Below, one piece after another: positions 34,347 through 47,500 of a stretch of 64,000 nucleotides of DNA; position 1 is the stretch's first letter, and every line of letters starts with the position of its first letter. The notes below the pieces were generated by a model that was not told where the DNA came from, searched no databases, and was given only the letters and a program-made list of their open reading frames with translations. A program made the position numbers and the translations under genes. The DNA lies in NCBI GenBank assembly GCA_907163345.1, contig CAJQUN010000033.1, positions 2,311,788 through 2,375,787 on the forward strand, in the 5' to 3' direction. Source of the stretch: Haberlea rhodopensis (lineage: Eukaryota; Streptophyta; Magnoliopsida; Lamiales; Gesneriaceae).

Positions 34347-37300
34347 ATGGCAACGTGGAAAACACCACCTTCGCTCCGACGGGTACTCTTTGTTCCACCT
34401 CCCCTCCCCCTGCCACCGCTCTTAATCGATCAAAAGCAATCCAATCGCAGAACTATGCACTGCACCTCTTCTTCCATGGAAGAATCGACTACCTTCTCTC
34501 CCAACCAATCCGGAATTCCTAAACCGGGCAAAAACTCAAGCTGGAAACCGATGTGTTTGTACAACTCTCAAGGTGTTTGCACTAAGGTAATGGGCGACCA
34601 CTTATGTAGTTTTTTACCCATTCTAATTACACCACTGGCACTAGCTGATTCGTAAACGCGATGTTATAATTTTGAAAATTTCGAAGTGGTTAATCTTTTA
34701 TTTCTTTGTAATGGGCTTAGATGGACGATGCTTCACATGTACAAAGGTTCAATCATAGTTTCTCAGTAGGAAGCGTTTCGGACTTGAAGAAATTCCGAGC
34801 TCAAGAGTTCGATTATTTTCTAGTGCTGGATTTAGAGGGAAAAGTCGAGATTTTGGAGTTTCCAGTTTTGCTATTTGATGTGAAAAATATGGATGTGTTG
34901 GATGTGTTTCACAGGTGAGGCCTTTTCTCTTCTGCTATAGAATATAGTGCATATCTTTTATTTAACACTTCAGGGAACCATGTCATTTTAATTTTTCTGT
35001 AGGCATAAACTGCATTAAAAAATTTAGCTTCGAGGGATGAGGTTTGTAATGCACCACTGGTTGTTAAACTTTGAGGAAACTTATTGGCATGCAAATGTTG
35101 GATGCCGAGTGAAACTAATGCAGAATACGTTCAGTGGCCCCTTCCCAGACTTGGAATATCATCATTTACATTGTTTGAAGTTAGAATCATATCTAAGGGC
35201 GGTCATAACCTAAACTGAGTAAAATTACCAAGAGGAGTTCTCCTATCATAAAAAAGAAAGAAACCATGGTCTACCTTAAAATCTGCTATGCTATGCGACA
35301 TATTATCAGAATTATCAAATTTCATGGGTTGTGGAGGTTTATGTTACATGAAACAATAATTATGATACTTGTAGAATTAAAAATCTTAAGTAAAGGTAGC
35401 TGGAAGCCCTTTATTTCCTATTATACTACTGTAAAACTTCTGAGGCGGTACTTTACGTTATTTTAGTTTCTGTAAGAAATATACTTTATTGTGTTATAAA
35501 GTTACCCAAAATGAAATAGCAATGATCAGTATATCATAGCGATTACTTTCTTGATTAGCAAATTTTTCTTGGGAAAAGTATCAAATAATCTGCTAAGAAA
35601 CCAGACCTGTTGCAACGAGAGTAACTTTCAATCGCTGGTAATAGCTTTCCTTTTTCTTATTCATGCAGGTTCGTAAGGCCTACTAAAATGAGCGAGACAA
35701 GAATAAATGAGTATATTGAAGGGAAATATGGACCATTTGGGATTGATCGGTATGGTCTTATATCTGTTTTAACTATCTCGATACTTAAATTATGCCACCA
35801 TATTTACATATTCTATGTTCGGCTTTCCATGTCTGAGACTCACCAATGTTACTTAAAAGTTTTATGACAATCTTTGTCGAGGCCATATTGTGAGAATTTT
35901 TATTCATGCTTTATCCCCTGCAAGAAGCTTTTTGTTACCTGTGAATCAAACTACCGCATTTCATGGGTTGAACGATTTTCAAACTATGGCATAGCCATGG
36001 CTAAAGTTGGTTGAATTCTCTACTCCATGAGACATTATTTTCCATTAGTGGAACTTTAGGCAAGAACATAAATCTGTACCTGACTATTTGAATTGACCCA
36101 ACTTGAGTTACTGAACGTTCCACCATCTAATTATCACCCTTTTATTGAATACGTAAACATAGCACCATTTTGGTTTATAACCTCTACCATTGGCCATTGC
36201 CCGTATTTTTAAATTTCTTTGTACTTAATTAGCCATTGTGGAGTAAAGATTGAAGAGAAATCATATTTTGGTAAATAACTGAAAAAGTTTGTAGGATGTA
36301 GATACAAATTTACCTACATGTAGATTTCTTAGTTCTGTGGGTGTTTCCTGGAGAAATTTGATCAAAAGTTTTCACGCATTTTAATTGTGGGAATATATTA
36401 TAACTATGCAATTCTGGGAAGTTAATTCCTAAAAAATGTTCTTCATTTTCTGATAGTGATCTGTCGATGTATTACTTGGTGTCCAAAAGGGTTGATATTT
36501 TCTAACATTTTGAAGACTACGTTTCTTGATCCAGTTTATGACATCCCGGTAGTTTGTCTAGGATAGTATTTGTAGGATCGAGCGTTTACCGCTTTACCAA
36601 TAACTATAGTTAAGGGTAATGGCGCAACATCAATCTTTTCAACCATACACTGGCACAAGCGCCACGTGTTCGACCGATCACAAAGCAGAGACAATTGTTG
36701 AACCCCAACAATCCCTCCCCCGATAATTGCACTCTCTGCAACTCATGGGAATCGAACACGCGACCTTGGCTCTGATACCACTTGTTAGGATCGGGGGTAG
36801 TGTTTAGAAGGGGGGTTGAATAAACACTAGATTCAATTTAGTCAGCAGCGCTCGGGGTCTACTGGATGCTGAATTCCCATTTCAGCAACCAAACTCAAGG
36901 CCATTTCTTAGCAGATCATCAAGCTGTAAAATATTATCTATGAACTGCATACTTGATGAAATATGTTAGCAACACAATAACAAGTGTTGTTAACATCAAA
37001 ACTAAGATTATTCGGTTTTTCAAAACCCAATAATCTCCCCCTTTTTGATGATCACAAAACTTGAATAAAAAATATGAAACATTAAAGCACAATGTTGCAT
37101 AACAAGAAAAAAACATATTTTTTTTAAAAAACATATTTCTCCCCATTTTTGTGTGAATAAAAAAGGAAGACAAATAAATTTACTCCCCCTCAAGGATTGA
37201 GATTAAAATCTCCCCCTTAATTTTAAAATGTTTGAAAATTTGAGCAAATGAGGGGCAAATGGGGTAGGCTAAAATAAAAAAAATGCAATGCATATTAAAT

Positions 37301-39751
37301 TTTGAACAAAAATAACCTCTTTTGATGATGGATGAAGCATACTTGGCAACAAATTTGAATTTTTTTTGACAAAACTCAACAATGTCCATTTCATCTTTCT
37401 GCGGTGGCAGCATACTTAGTCCAACTTTACAGAATAAACTGTATCTCCTCGTGAAGAATTAGGCTGCAAGACCTATACCGTTGTGATCCTCTATGAGTCT
37501 AGTTTGCAACTCAAAAAACGGTTCGTCATTTGGACATCCGAGCAAGAAGTTATGCCAATTTTCCCAAAGTCGCTGCAAGCTGCCAGAAAAACTGAATGCT
37601 TCGAAAATTGTTAGAAAAAAAATTTCAAAATAAAAATTTTAAACTTAAAATGAGTTTAGAACATATTGAACGAGAATTAGAACATTTGAAATAGATTTTA
37701 AAATTATTTTCGTGCAAAATGAATGCAATGAAATTGATTTTTATGCTAAAAATTTTCAAACACCAAGTTTTAGAAAATTATGATATGAAAATAATTTCAT
37801 GCTCATGAGAAATTTTCTTGAAAAGATTTCTGTCTGAAATCGGTTAAAATGCTTTCCAAGAACAACCAGGCTCTGATGCCATTTGTTGGGATCGAGCGCT
37901 TACCGGTTTACCAATAACTATAGTTAAGGGTAATAGCGCATCATCAATCTTTCAACCATACATTGACACAAGCGCCACGTGTTCGACCGATCACAAAGCA
38001 GAGGCAATTGTTGAACCCCAACAATCCCTCTCCCAATAATTGCACTCTCTGCAACTCATGGGAATCGAACACGCGACCTTGGCTCTGATACCACTTGTTA
38101 GGATCGGGGTAGTGTTTAGAAGGGGGGTTGAATAAACACTAGATTCAATTTAGTCAGCAGCGCTCGGGGTCTACTGGATGCTGAATTCTCATTTCAGCAA
38201 CCAAACTCAAGGCCATTTCTTAGTAGATCATCAAGCTGTAAAATATCATCTATGAACTGCGCACTTGATGAAATATGTTAACAACACAATAACAAGTTTT
38301 GTTAATATCAAAACTAAGATTATTCGGTTTTCCAAAACCCAACAGTATTTTCGGTCTAAGGTGATGAAATTCGGCAAAACCATAGAGAACCAGTGGAGTC
38401 CTGTCTTAAACAAACCGATCTTTTAAACTATGTTAACATATGATTTGATATTATTAGTATCATTAAATAGATTGCTTAATTATTGGATTTTGATCCAGAA
38501 TTTTCTCACTGTTATCCTTATTTCATCAATGTTCGTAACTGGAAATCCATTATCAGCATTTGAATCCTCCAGGTTTATTTATTGAATATTCAAAATTTAT
38601 GGTTGATTTAGGATCTAACATGGCCCGTTCTTGGTTGCCTTTGCCGAAATGTTTCTTAAAATTTCTCTGCATAATTTTGTCAAAATAGTATGATGTCGCA
38701 TTTGGTTTTTTTATAGTGTTGATATAACAGGAACTGATTCAATTATAAATACTCAGTGTTTGGCACGACACAGCTATTAAGTTCGAAGAGGTTATTGAGC
38801 TGTTTGAAGTGTGGCTGGATAAGCATAAATTATGTGGAAATGAACGAGGAGGACATCTAAATAAAGCTGCATTTATAATTTGGTGAGATGCTTACTTAAA
38901 TATGTGTGTGAAAAGTGCAAATTTTATATTTGAAACGAAGACAAATATTTCATGTAAACTATTTCACGACTCTGTATAAATAAATTTATCTAAGATATTA
39001 TATGATTCATGGAAGCAACATGTTGGTGTTTGTTTCCGTGATCTCATCAACAGGGTATGTAAACCTTATCTACATTTCTTACTCCTGGTTACATTCAAAA
39101 TGTAACATCGATTGAATAGTCAGAAGATTTAAAAGCAGTTATATATTTCAGTTAGGCTTTTGCATGTTTTTTACCAGAAATAAGAAATACTATAATTTGT
39201 TTCGGTCATCCAACTGACATGTCATTGCTCTTTATGCGCTAGTGGTAACTGGGACTTGAAAACCTCAATCCCCCATCAATGTGCTGTATCAAGCATGAAA
39301 CTCCCACCATATTTCATGGAATGGATCAATCTGAAGGACGTCTACCTAAACTTCTACAACACAAGGGTGAGTACATAAGGTTTTACACTCCAACTATGTA
39401 CTTACTTCAAATTCCCGTTCTCATTTATACATTGCTGGCTCTACGCACATCGCCGAATCTGCTTCTGATTAGAATGTGTTATGTTGTTTTGCTGCGTTCT
39501 TAGAAAAATAAATAAATTCAACAACTCAGTTGTTTCTTGCATGGATGTAGGCACCCGGAATGCTTTCAATGATGAGGGGACTCCGGATTCCACCATTAGG
39601 AAGTCACCATCTTGGTATGGATGATGCAAGAAATATAGCACGAGTGTTGCAACACATGCTTGCTGACGGTGCCCTTATGAAAATAACAGCAAGAAGATCC
39701 CCAGATGCTCCTGATAACGTTAGATTTCTCTTTCAAAATCGTGTAAGGTAG
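34347..39751 (+). CDS. ERL1: ERI-1-like 3'-5' exoribonuclease, plastid ERL1 type
   Basis: A DEDDh-family exonuclease, the plant ERI1-like group (Arabidopsis At3g15140). The family trims RNA 3' ends; the plant members I know of act in chloroplasts on ribosomal RNA. Exons: 34347-34586, 34721-34914, 35669-35749, 38757-38882, 39243-39366, 39551-39751, totalling 966 bases or 321 residues with no frame breaks and GT-AG borders. Residues 81-321 align with the exonuclease fold: LVLDLEGKVEILEFPV (D117, E119), VRPTKMSETRINEYIEGKYG, VWHDTAIKFEEV, CGNWDLKT (N216, D218) and HHLGMDDARNIARVL (H275, D280). The first 80 residues are rich in S, P and basic residues with few acidic ones, consistent with a transit peptide; this is an inference. 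Intron 3 is 3.0 kb because of an inserted LTR element. The AAA-ATPase gene follows on the same strand. Confidence 0.92.
36571..38344 (-). mobile_element. Miniature non-autonomous LTR element in exonuclease intron 3
   Basis: Two direct repeats of about 461 bases (36571-37032 and 37884-38344) flank 851 bases of internal sequence. The target duplication GTATT is perfect (36566-36570 and 38345-38349). On the minus strand the primer-binding site (complement GCTCTGATGCCA at 37870-37881) is next to the 5' LTR, and a polypurine tract (complement TCTCCCCCTTTTTGATGATC, from about 37034) is next to the 3' LTR. No gag or pol is visible; small internal frames have no known motif. Each LTR also contains GCTCTGATACCA, two bases and TGTTAGGATCG (36769-36793, 38082-38106), the same junction seen at 21052-21076 in the copia element. 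Confidence 0.85.
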
Positions 39752-41570
39752 ATGTGTTTTTTATCATGTGATTGCATGATGACTGTAAACTATTACAAGC
39801 CTACAGAACACTTTTTTTTTTGTTACAATTACAATAGATGTCCTGTTTCAATGGTTTCACATTTGTCTCCATACAAATTACAATTGAACATTAAATTTGT
39901 TCAGATACTGAAGCACAATAAAACTTTTATGCATGAATGAACATCAAACAGACATCTTCAGAATAGTAAGAAAAAATTCCTCATTCCCTACTTGTAAATA
40001 TCGATAAAAAAGCAAATAAATGAAAATAGCCAATCTGGCGGTAATGTTTGGTGGGAATAAGCACTAAAATTGGGAAAATCAGATAACCTCACTCCCTGCA
40101 TCAGCGCGTGTCACACAGTACAAATACCAACAACCCGTGCACGGTCCACCACCTCAGCAGCCCAAACCCTCGGGGGTGTTCGTCCTACAATACAGAGGCA
40201 TGCCTATTATAAGGTCAGAGCAAATGTTCACGATTAAGAAATGAAAATTCTCAAATAATTAAATAAAATTAATTCAACAATTCGTCTCAAGCTTAAATCA
40301 TTTATTTATCAACTTGAAAATGTATGCATTACGGTATTAGCCACATAAAATAATTTATCTTAACAAATATATATTTTTGAATAACACATGTGAAATGAAA
40401 TTTCAAATGAAAAAATATCTTAGAGCTTATGTCATATGATTTCAGAATTGTTGATGCTACATCTAGGGGTAGTGCCCTGAGATGAATCCACCAAGCATTG
40501 AGAATATTGCCCTTATGACTAGCATCAAAGTAATTTATATTTCGGATGTTTTGACTTAGAATAATTGACATATTGATAAGATGTCTTTCAGGGTAAAATA
40601 ACCCTAAAAATTTACTTGGTACCGATAAATTAGGTTATAAATCCAAAAAAATCATATAAATCAAGCTGAAAGTAATGTGTTTTATAAAAAAATATTTTTA
40701 CTTGAAAATTGAGAATACTTTAATTTCTCAAATTGGTTAACGTGTTACTAATGCAGCACGAATTATAGTGTTGGAGTTCAAATTGATCAACGATGATATT
40801 CTGATCGAAAAATCTTTGGGAGAAGACTGACGTCACGACCTGACTTGATTCTTTTTTTGGTTCATTTAGTCTACCCAAATCATTAATATTAAAATTTAAT
40901 AGTTGTTGAAATATTAAAAATCGAACCTTATAATTAATTCTGGCCAGAAACCCACCCGTTTACCGGAATCAGGCGAATCCCGGATCCGGTTTGTCAAGGA
41001 GCAAATTGACCCCACGGTCCTAGTCGGATTGTCAGATTCGGTATCTACGTGTTGGAGGTTTGGAGCAACGCGCTTAAAATCCGAGTGGGTAAAGCCCCAA
41101 AAATATGTATATATTCTTCGCTGTGGACTAAGAACCCTTCTATACTCCTCCGCCCCAGTAGTTTTCTGTAACAGCTTTCTCCAACGAAAAAAGCCCCAAG
41201 GGCAATCGCCATTCTATCAAACATGGGAAAAATTCAGAACATCTCTACATATTATGAAAATCTGGTTTTCAATCTGTGATACTGGTGGTCGGAACAAATT
41301 TAGGGTTGAAATATTAATTATTTAGGGTTTTTGCCTCTGGTTCTTCTGCACGATCAATTTATCCGACTGCCAGTCTCTCTTGCCTCATTATATCTTATTT
41401 GCTTATTTTCCAGGGATCCTTTGAACACAAAGCAAAATTTTGATATCTAATCGACTTGTACGAGCTTAATATTTTATCGCATGGTGTGGATAATACAGGA
41501 AGACTGAGACAGAAAACAGAGATAAGTTGGGGTTTATATTTTAATTTTTTTTTTGTGTTAAGAGTTTGAT
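39752..41570. other. Region between the exonuclease and AAA-ATPase genes
   Basis: It holds the exonuclease 3' region and the promoter and leader of the AAA-ATPase gene. A diverged fragment of the repeat at 11700-11792 lies at about 40440-40530. From about 41100 the sequence becomes less AT-rich and includes stretches like TAGGGTTTTTGCC that look like a plant 5' leader. A leader intron ending near TTTCCAG at 41413 is possible but not proven. Confidence 0.45.
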
Positions 41571-44500
41571 ATGCGTTTATCGCGGTCTGAATCCGTTGTT
41601 AATATTGAGAAGGTTAAGAAATTTAGGAACAAGTTTAAGGGTAAGAAAAAGCAGAAGAGATTGGACGCAATCTGTGAAAAAACGTACAATAGGAGTCACG
41701 GAGGAGTTCAGAATGTTGATTCGAATGAGCTTAATGATGTAGCGAAGGAATTGGAACTCAGAAGGAGCAGCAGAGCTCGGAGAGCTCCTGTATTACTTGA
41801 TTCATCGCCTCAGCCTCCAAAAAAGAGGCAAAAGCTTGATGGCCATGGTGCTAGTAGTATCGAAAAAGTCAGGAGAGATTGTGGGGTGAAGTATGAATCA
41901 CCTTGCTCGAGTTCTAGGAATTTGGATGGATATAATGGTGCTTGGGGATCAAGATTGAGATTCAAGGGAAAACGGACAAGTTTTTCTGGGAGGGCGAAAG
42001 GGGAGTCTTCTCGTAGGGGTAAAAGAAAACTATTTGATGATTTTGATAATTTTAGAGAAGACATGGAAATTCGATATAATGATAAGGAAGTGGGATTAGT
42101 AGGTGAAAAACCGGCAATTGTTAAGTCGAATAGGCCGGGAAGAATTAAAGCTTCCAACATTTTGGCAAATGAGGAAAGGGAGATCGGTTTGGGAGATGGT
42201 GGAAAGGATGATATAGAATACGATAAGGATGAGGTGTTTGAAGTGATAAATGAGGGAGACAGATTACACATAGAAATCAAATTGGAAGTTAGAAGTGATA
42301 TTGGAGTAAAAAATGGCAATTTGGCTTCAGATTCGAGTGAGAGAGAAGTGGCTGCCGTTCAAAGGGAATCAGAATTGGAAGAAGTTCACAACAATGGTAT
42401 CATTGAGATCACTGCTGAAACTATGGGGACTGAAAACCTAGCATGCAATCTTGTGCCTGAACAACGAGATGTTGATGAAGCTGCAAGTGACCCAGCAAAA
42501 GATGATGGATATCATGATAATAAACCTCCAGGAGACGAGACATATAAAAACTTGAATGGCAAAGACAATGCTTTAGATGATTTGGACAGAAAACCAAGAA
42601 TTAAACTAGGGAGATGCTGTGGTTTATGCGGGGGAGGTACTGATGGCAAGCCTCCGAAATTACTTGTACTGGATGGGATGGGCAGTGATAATGAGGCATA
42701 TAGCGGGTCATCTGCTTCAGATGAATATAATTATGATGTATGGGATGGATTTGGTGATGAATCTGGATGGCTTGGACGGCTTTTGGGTCCTATCAATGAC
42801 CGTCTTGGTATAGCAGGAATTTGGGTTCATCAGCAGTGTGCTGTATGGAGTCCGGAGGTGTGTTTCATGTCTAAAATTTTTTTGCCCTTAATTTCTATTG
42901 ACGGGCAGCTATCTTGTTCTGGTTAAGAAATAGGCCCGTGTTGTATGCATTTAATAGGTCACTCTTTTCATAGTTAACTTTTTTCTGGTTTTATGACGAG
43001 TTTTAGCTAAAGGTTGATCCTCCTCCTATTGTTTTACATCCTTTCTTTTTTTAACTTTCTCCTATCTGACTGTCAACATAAAATTTCAAGTGTGTTAATA
43101 TTGATGAAAATGTTTCCCTCTCTTCGGATAGAGAAGTTGAAACAGGAAGGGCTGTGTGCTTTACTGAACAATTGGTTGTATGTTTGTGTGTGTATTTATG
43201 TTTTTAATGTAAATGTTTTATTATTCGCACCATAAATTGAACGAGGATAGTCTTGTAAATGAAAATTTTGTTAGGATTCTCATTTAATTTATAGTGATCA
43301 AAATTTTCTTCTGACAAATGGGTATGAGGATTTCTCGTCTATCCATTGTCTTTGAGATGTATGTATTGATGATAAGGTTCTCTACGTATGAAGGAATGAA
43401 TTCATGGTAAATTTATATATGCCTGTGGGAATTAATTGGATTAGTTTTTTCTGTTTTTGCAATTTTTCATGTATGTCTATTCAATTTGGAATCCTAGGGT
43501 TTTTGTTGTAGTTGCTTTGTTCAAGACTTCCATGACATACTGCCTACCACCTTTTCTCTTTGTACCAATGGAAAATTTACACACCTATTTATTTGTACTC
43601 TTGTATATGATAGCTTTGAGGTTTCATGTGAGCCTCGATACAGGCTTGGGTTCTGTATTATTATGGAGTTCTCATATGTTTCATGTGAGCCTTGACACTG
43701 GCTTGGCTTCAACAAGGTGGTTTGTTTCATTTCCTCTTTCATTATACTTATTTATCTTTTGAGTACATGCGATAATCTTTATTAGGCTAAATCAATAATT
43801 GTGGATTCTGTTCTTGTCGAGATTAGGCATCCAAATTCATAACATTTTTCAGAAGGATGTCTTGTGTTTCAGCAAATAGATAAAAAAAAAGGTCGATGAC
43901 AGTGCTAGCTTGTATATGAAGTTCCAACTTTGGAAAGGCGTGTTGGTTTGTATTGAAGAGTTTTTGTTTTGAATTTATTAGATCCTGATGTATCAGTTTT
44001 GGCACTTTATGAAAATTTTATTGTTGGTTTGACTGATGTCAGGTGACATAACATAACCTCGTGTTTATTTTCGTTAATATCTTTTTTCCTCACGCTGCTG
44101 TTTTTTTTCCATTTATTTTCTTTACTTGGGCTTCATGATTTGCTAGCATTCTTGTCACCATACTGAATATTTGTTTGTATCATTACGGGTTTATTACTTT
44201 CTGAATCAAAGGATTTTTTGCTTTGTGTGACTTTATTATGGTTGTTTCAGTGACATTCGCTCTTTGCTACATTATTGCCTTTTCAGCTTAGTTTTCGGAT
44301 TTTTACTGCTGTATATGAGAAAGAGCACTTTTCATAGCAGGTATAGTATTTGGAATGAAAAAATTGAGGTGGTGTTTGTTGGGAATTTTGAGACGGGTTT
44401 TCAACTTTTGAAATTGTATTTGGATAAGTATGTTTTAAAAGCTGATGTTATAGATAACAAGTGATGTATTGTAGTATTTTGTTGTATTGCCAAAGAGAAG

Positions 44501-47500
44501 AGTGGTGGCGTATTTTTTTAATTCGGTGATATGACTTGTGAAGTTTGAAAGAAGCGAAAAGCTTTGCAAATAGAAGCAGTCACTGCCTAATGGCTTGTTT
44601 ATGATAGAACTGTGTATGTACTGCTTTGTTTTGTTGCAAACTTATCATTTTTTTATCGTCCATGATACTAGGAAGCACTGATTTGAACTATCTCATACTT
44701 TGCTTTAGTTCTTGGAGAGAGTCTGTCCAAATTTCTTCGGTCTCTGCATGAAATCATCTCAAGTGTTGTTTAATGGTTGTTTTTGTAAGAAATACTAATA
44801 CTAACTACTAACTACCTACAATTTCAGGTCTCTAATTTCTGTACTTTTCTAGAAGATGCATGCTGAACATATTTGGATTCTGATTTATTTTGTTAAAGCA
44901 CTAGATTTTGTTTCTTCATGCTGAGTATTTATTCTGTGCAGCTATTCTGATTGTTGTTTTCAGGTTTACTTTGCTGGTTTGGGATGCCTGAAAAATGTTA
45001 GGGCTGCCCTTTACCGGGGAAGGATGCTGAAATGCAATCGCTGTAAGAGACCTGGAGCTACAATAGGGTGTCGTGTTGATCGATGTCCAAAAACCTACCA
45101 CCTCGTGAGTGTGTGTCATGTCTAGTACACTTTGCTCCCCTCAGCAGCTATTATTCCTTATTGAACCTCTTTATCACTTTTTCTGCTCTTCGCCCTTTAC
45201 ATATTTCTTTTTTTTTTTCCTTTTATTTTATGTAGGATGCTTCATTATTTCTATAGTGGTTAATTCTAATTTAAACACCGTTAATTCCTCAATTTTCTAG
45301 CCATGTGCACGAGCCAAAGGTTGCATCTTTGACCATCGCAAGTTTCTTATAGCCTGCACTGATCATCGACATCTCTTTCAACCGCATGGAATACAGAATG
45401 CACTTCGGTTGAAGAAAATGAAGGCGAAAAAAATGAGGTTGGAATTGCGAAAGATGTCAAATGATGCGCATCGGAAGGATATTGAAGTGGAAGAAAAGTG
45501 GTTAGAGAACTGTGGGGAGGATGAAGAGTTTTTGAAACGTGAGAGCAAGAGGCTTCATCGAGATTTGTGGCGAATAGCACCTGTTTACATTGGAGGTCCC
45601 AACTCTGATAAAAGAGAGACCCAATTTGAGGGCTGGGAATCTGTCGCTGGGCTGCAACATGTGGTCCAATGCATGAAAGAGGTTGTTATCTTACCACTGT
45701 TATACCCTGAGTATTTTAAAAATCTAGGTCTTACTCCTCCAAGGGGAGTTCTGTTGCATGGATATCCTGGAACAGGTAAGACATTAGTTGTGCGTGCGCT
45801 GGTTGGTTCCTGTGCTCGTGGGGACAAAAGAATAGCATATTTTGCACGCAAAGGTGCAGACTGTCTTGGCAAATATGTTGGTGATGCTGAGCGCCAGCTA
45901 AGACTTTTGTTTCAAGTAGCTGAGAAATCTCAACCTTCTATAATTTTTTTTGACGAGATAGATGGTTTAGCCCCTTGCCGCTCTAAGTGGCAAGATCAAA
46001 CACATAGCTCAGTTGTATCCACTTTGCTTGCATTAATGGATGGCTTAAAGTCTCGGGGTTCAGTTATTGTAATTGGAGCTACTAATCGTCCTGAAGCAGT
46101 TGATCCTGCCTTAAGGAGGCCTGGAAGATTTGATAGAGAGATTTATTTTCCACTGCCTTTGTTGAAGGACAGAGAAGCTATTCTGTCTTTGCACACTCAG
46201 AAGTGGCCAAAGCCAATTGATGGATCGTTACTGAAGTTGGTAGCAAAGCAAACTGTGGGATTTGCTGGTGCTGACCTGCAAGCTCTGTGTACACAAGCGG
46301 CTATAATTGCTTTAAAGAGGAGCTTCCCCTTGCAAGAGGTTCTCTCAGCTGCTGAAACTAGAGCTTCTCAGGGTCAATTTCCTCCTATTCCTTCCATTTT
46401 GGTTGAGGAGAGAGATTGGTTGCAAGCTTTATCATGTGCACCACGTCCATGTTCCCAAAGAGAAGGTGGGATTGTTGTAAATGACGTTGTTTCTTCACCT
46501 CTTGACACCCATCTTGCTCCTTGTCTTCTGCAACCACTAATAAGGCTGCTAGTTCGCCTGAATCTAGATGAACACGTCTGGTTGCCGCTGCCTCTTAGTA
46601 AGGCTTCTACATTGGTTAAAAATGTGATTGTTTCTGCTTTGGACAGGCGGAGAGTGCAGAGTGATAATTGGTGGTCACATGTTGATGATTTGCTTCAAGA
46701 ATTGGATGTAGTAGATGAGATTATGAAGAATTTTTCCCTTGCAAACGTTTTGGTTGGAGAAAATAGAATTTGCTATTCTGATGTGGTTAAGGATGATAGT
46801 GATGAAAATTATTGTAAATTTGACCCTCCCAACCTTCAGATCATGGGTGCTCACAATGTGCTTCCAAGAAATATGTCTTATACAACATACAATAAATCAG
46901 GATTTCACATGTTGATTTCTGGAAATCCAAGATCTGGCCAGAGGCATCTTGCGGCGTGTCTCCTTCACTGTTTTGTTGGCAATGTTGATATTTGGAAAGT
47001 GGACTTGCCTAGTATTTCTCAAGAAGGTCATGGAGACATGGTTCATGGGCTGACACGGATATTGAGTATGTTCGATTTTCCATTTTAACTACTAAAATCA
47101 ATATTTCCATCATAGCAGGAAAGCTGTTAAAGTGTCATTAACTCATGCTGGCTTTATAGCCTGCAAGCTTTCTTTCTGAAACCTGTGTTTTGCCTTCTAT
47201 ATAGCACAATAGGAGCTGCTGTTTTTTTTTCTTTGTGTGTGTGTGCGCGTCTAATTTTAGACAGAATATAACCACTTTCATTGTTTATCATGTCAGTGAG
47301 ATGTGCTGGTGCAAATTTGTGTATGATATATATGCCAAGAATTGATTTGTGGGCTATCGAAATGTATAATGAAGGCAGAGAAAGTAACTATGATTTAGAA
47401 GAACCTCAATCCCCGGCAAATTTATCTTTGGAGAGAAAATGTGAAATAGACATGGAACATGACATGTGCCCTGTGAAGGTCTCGTATCTCTGGACCTTAT

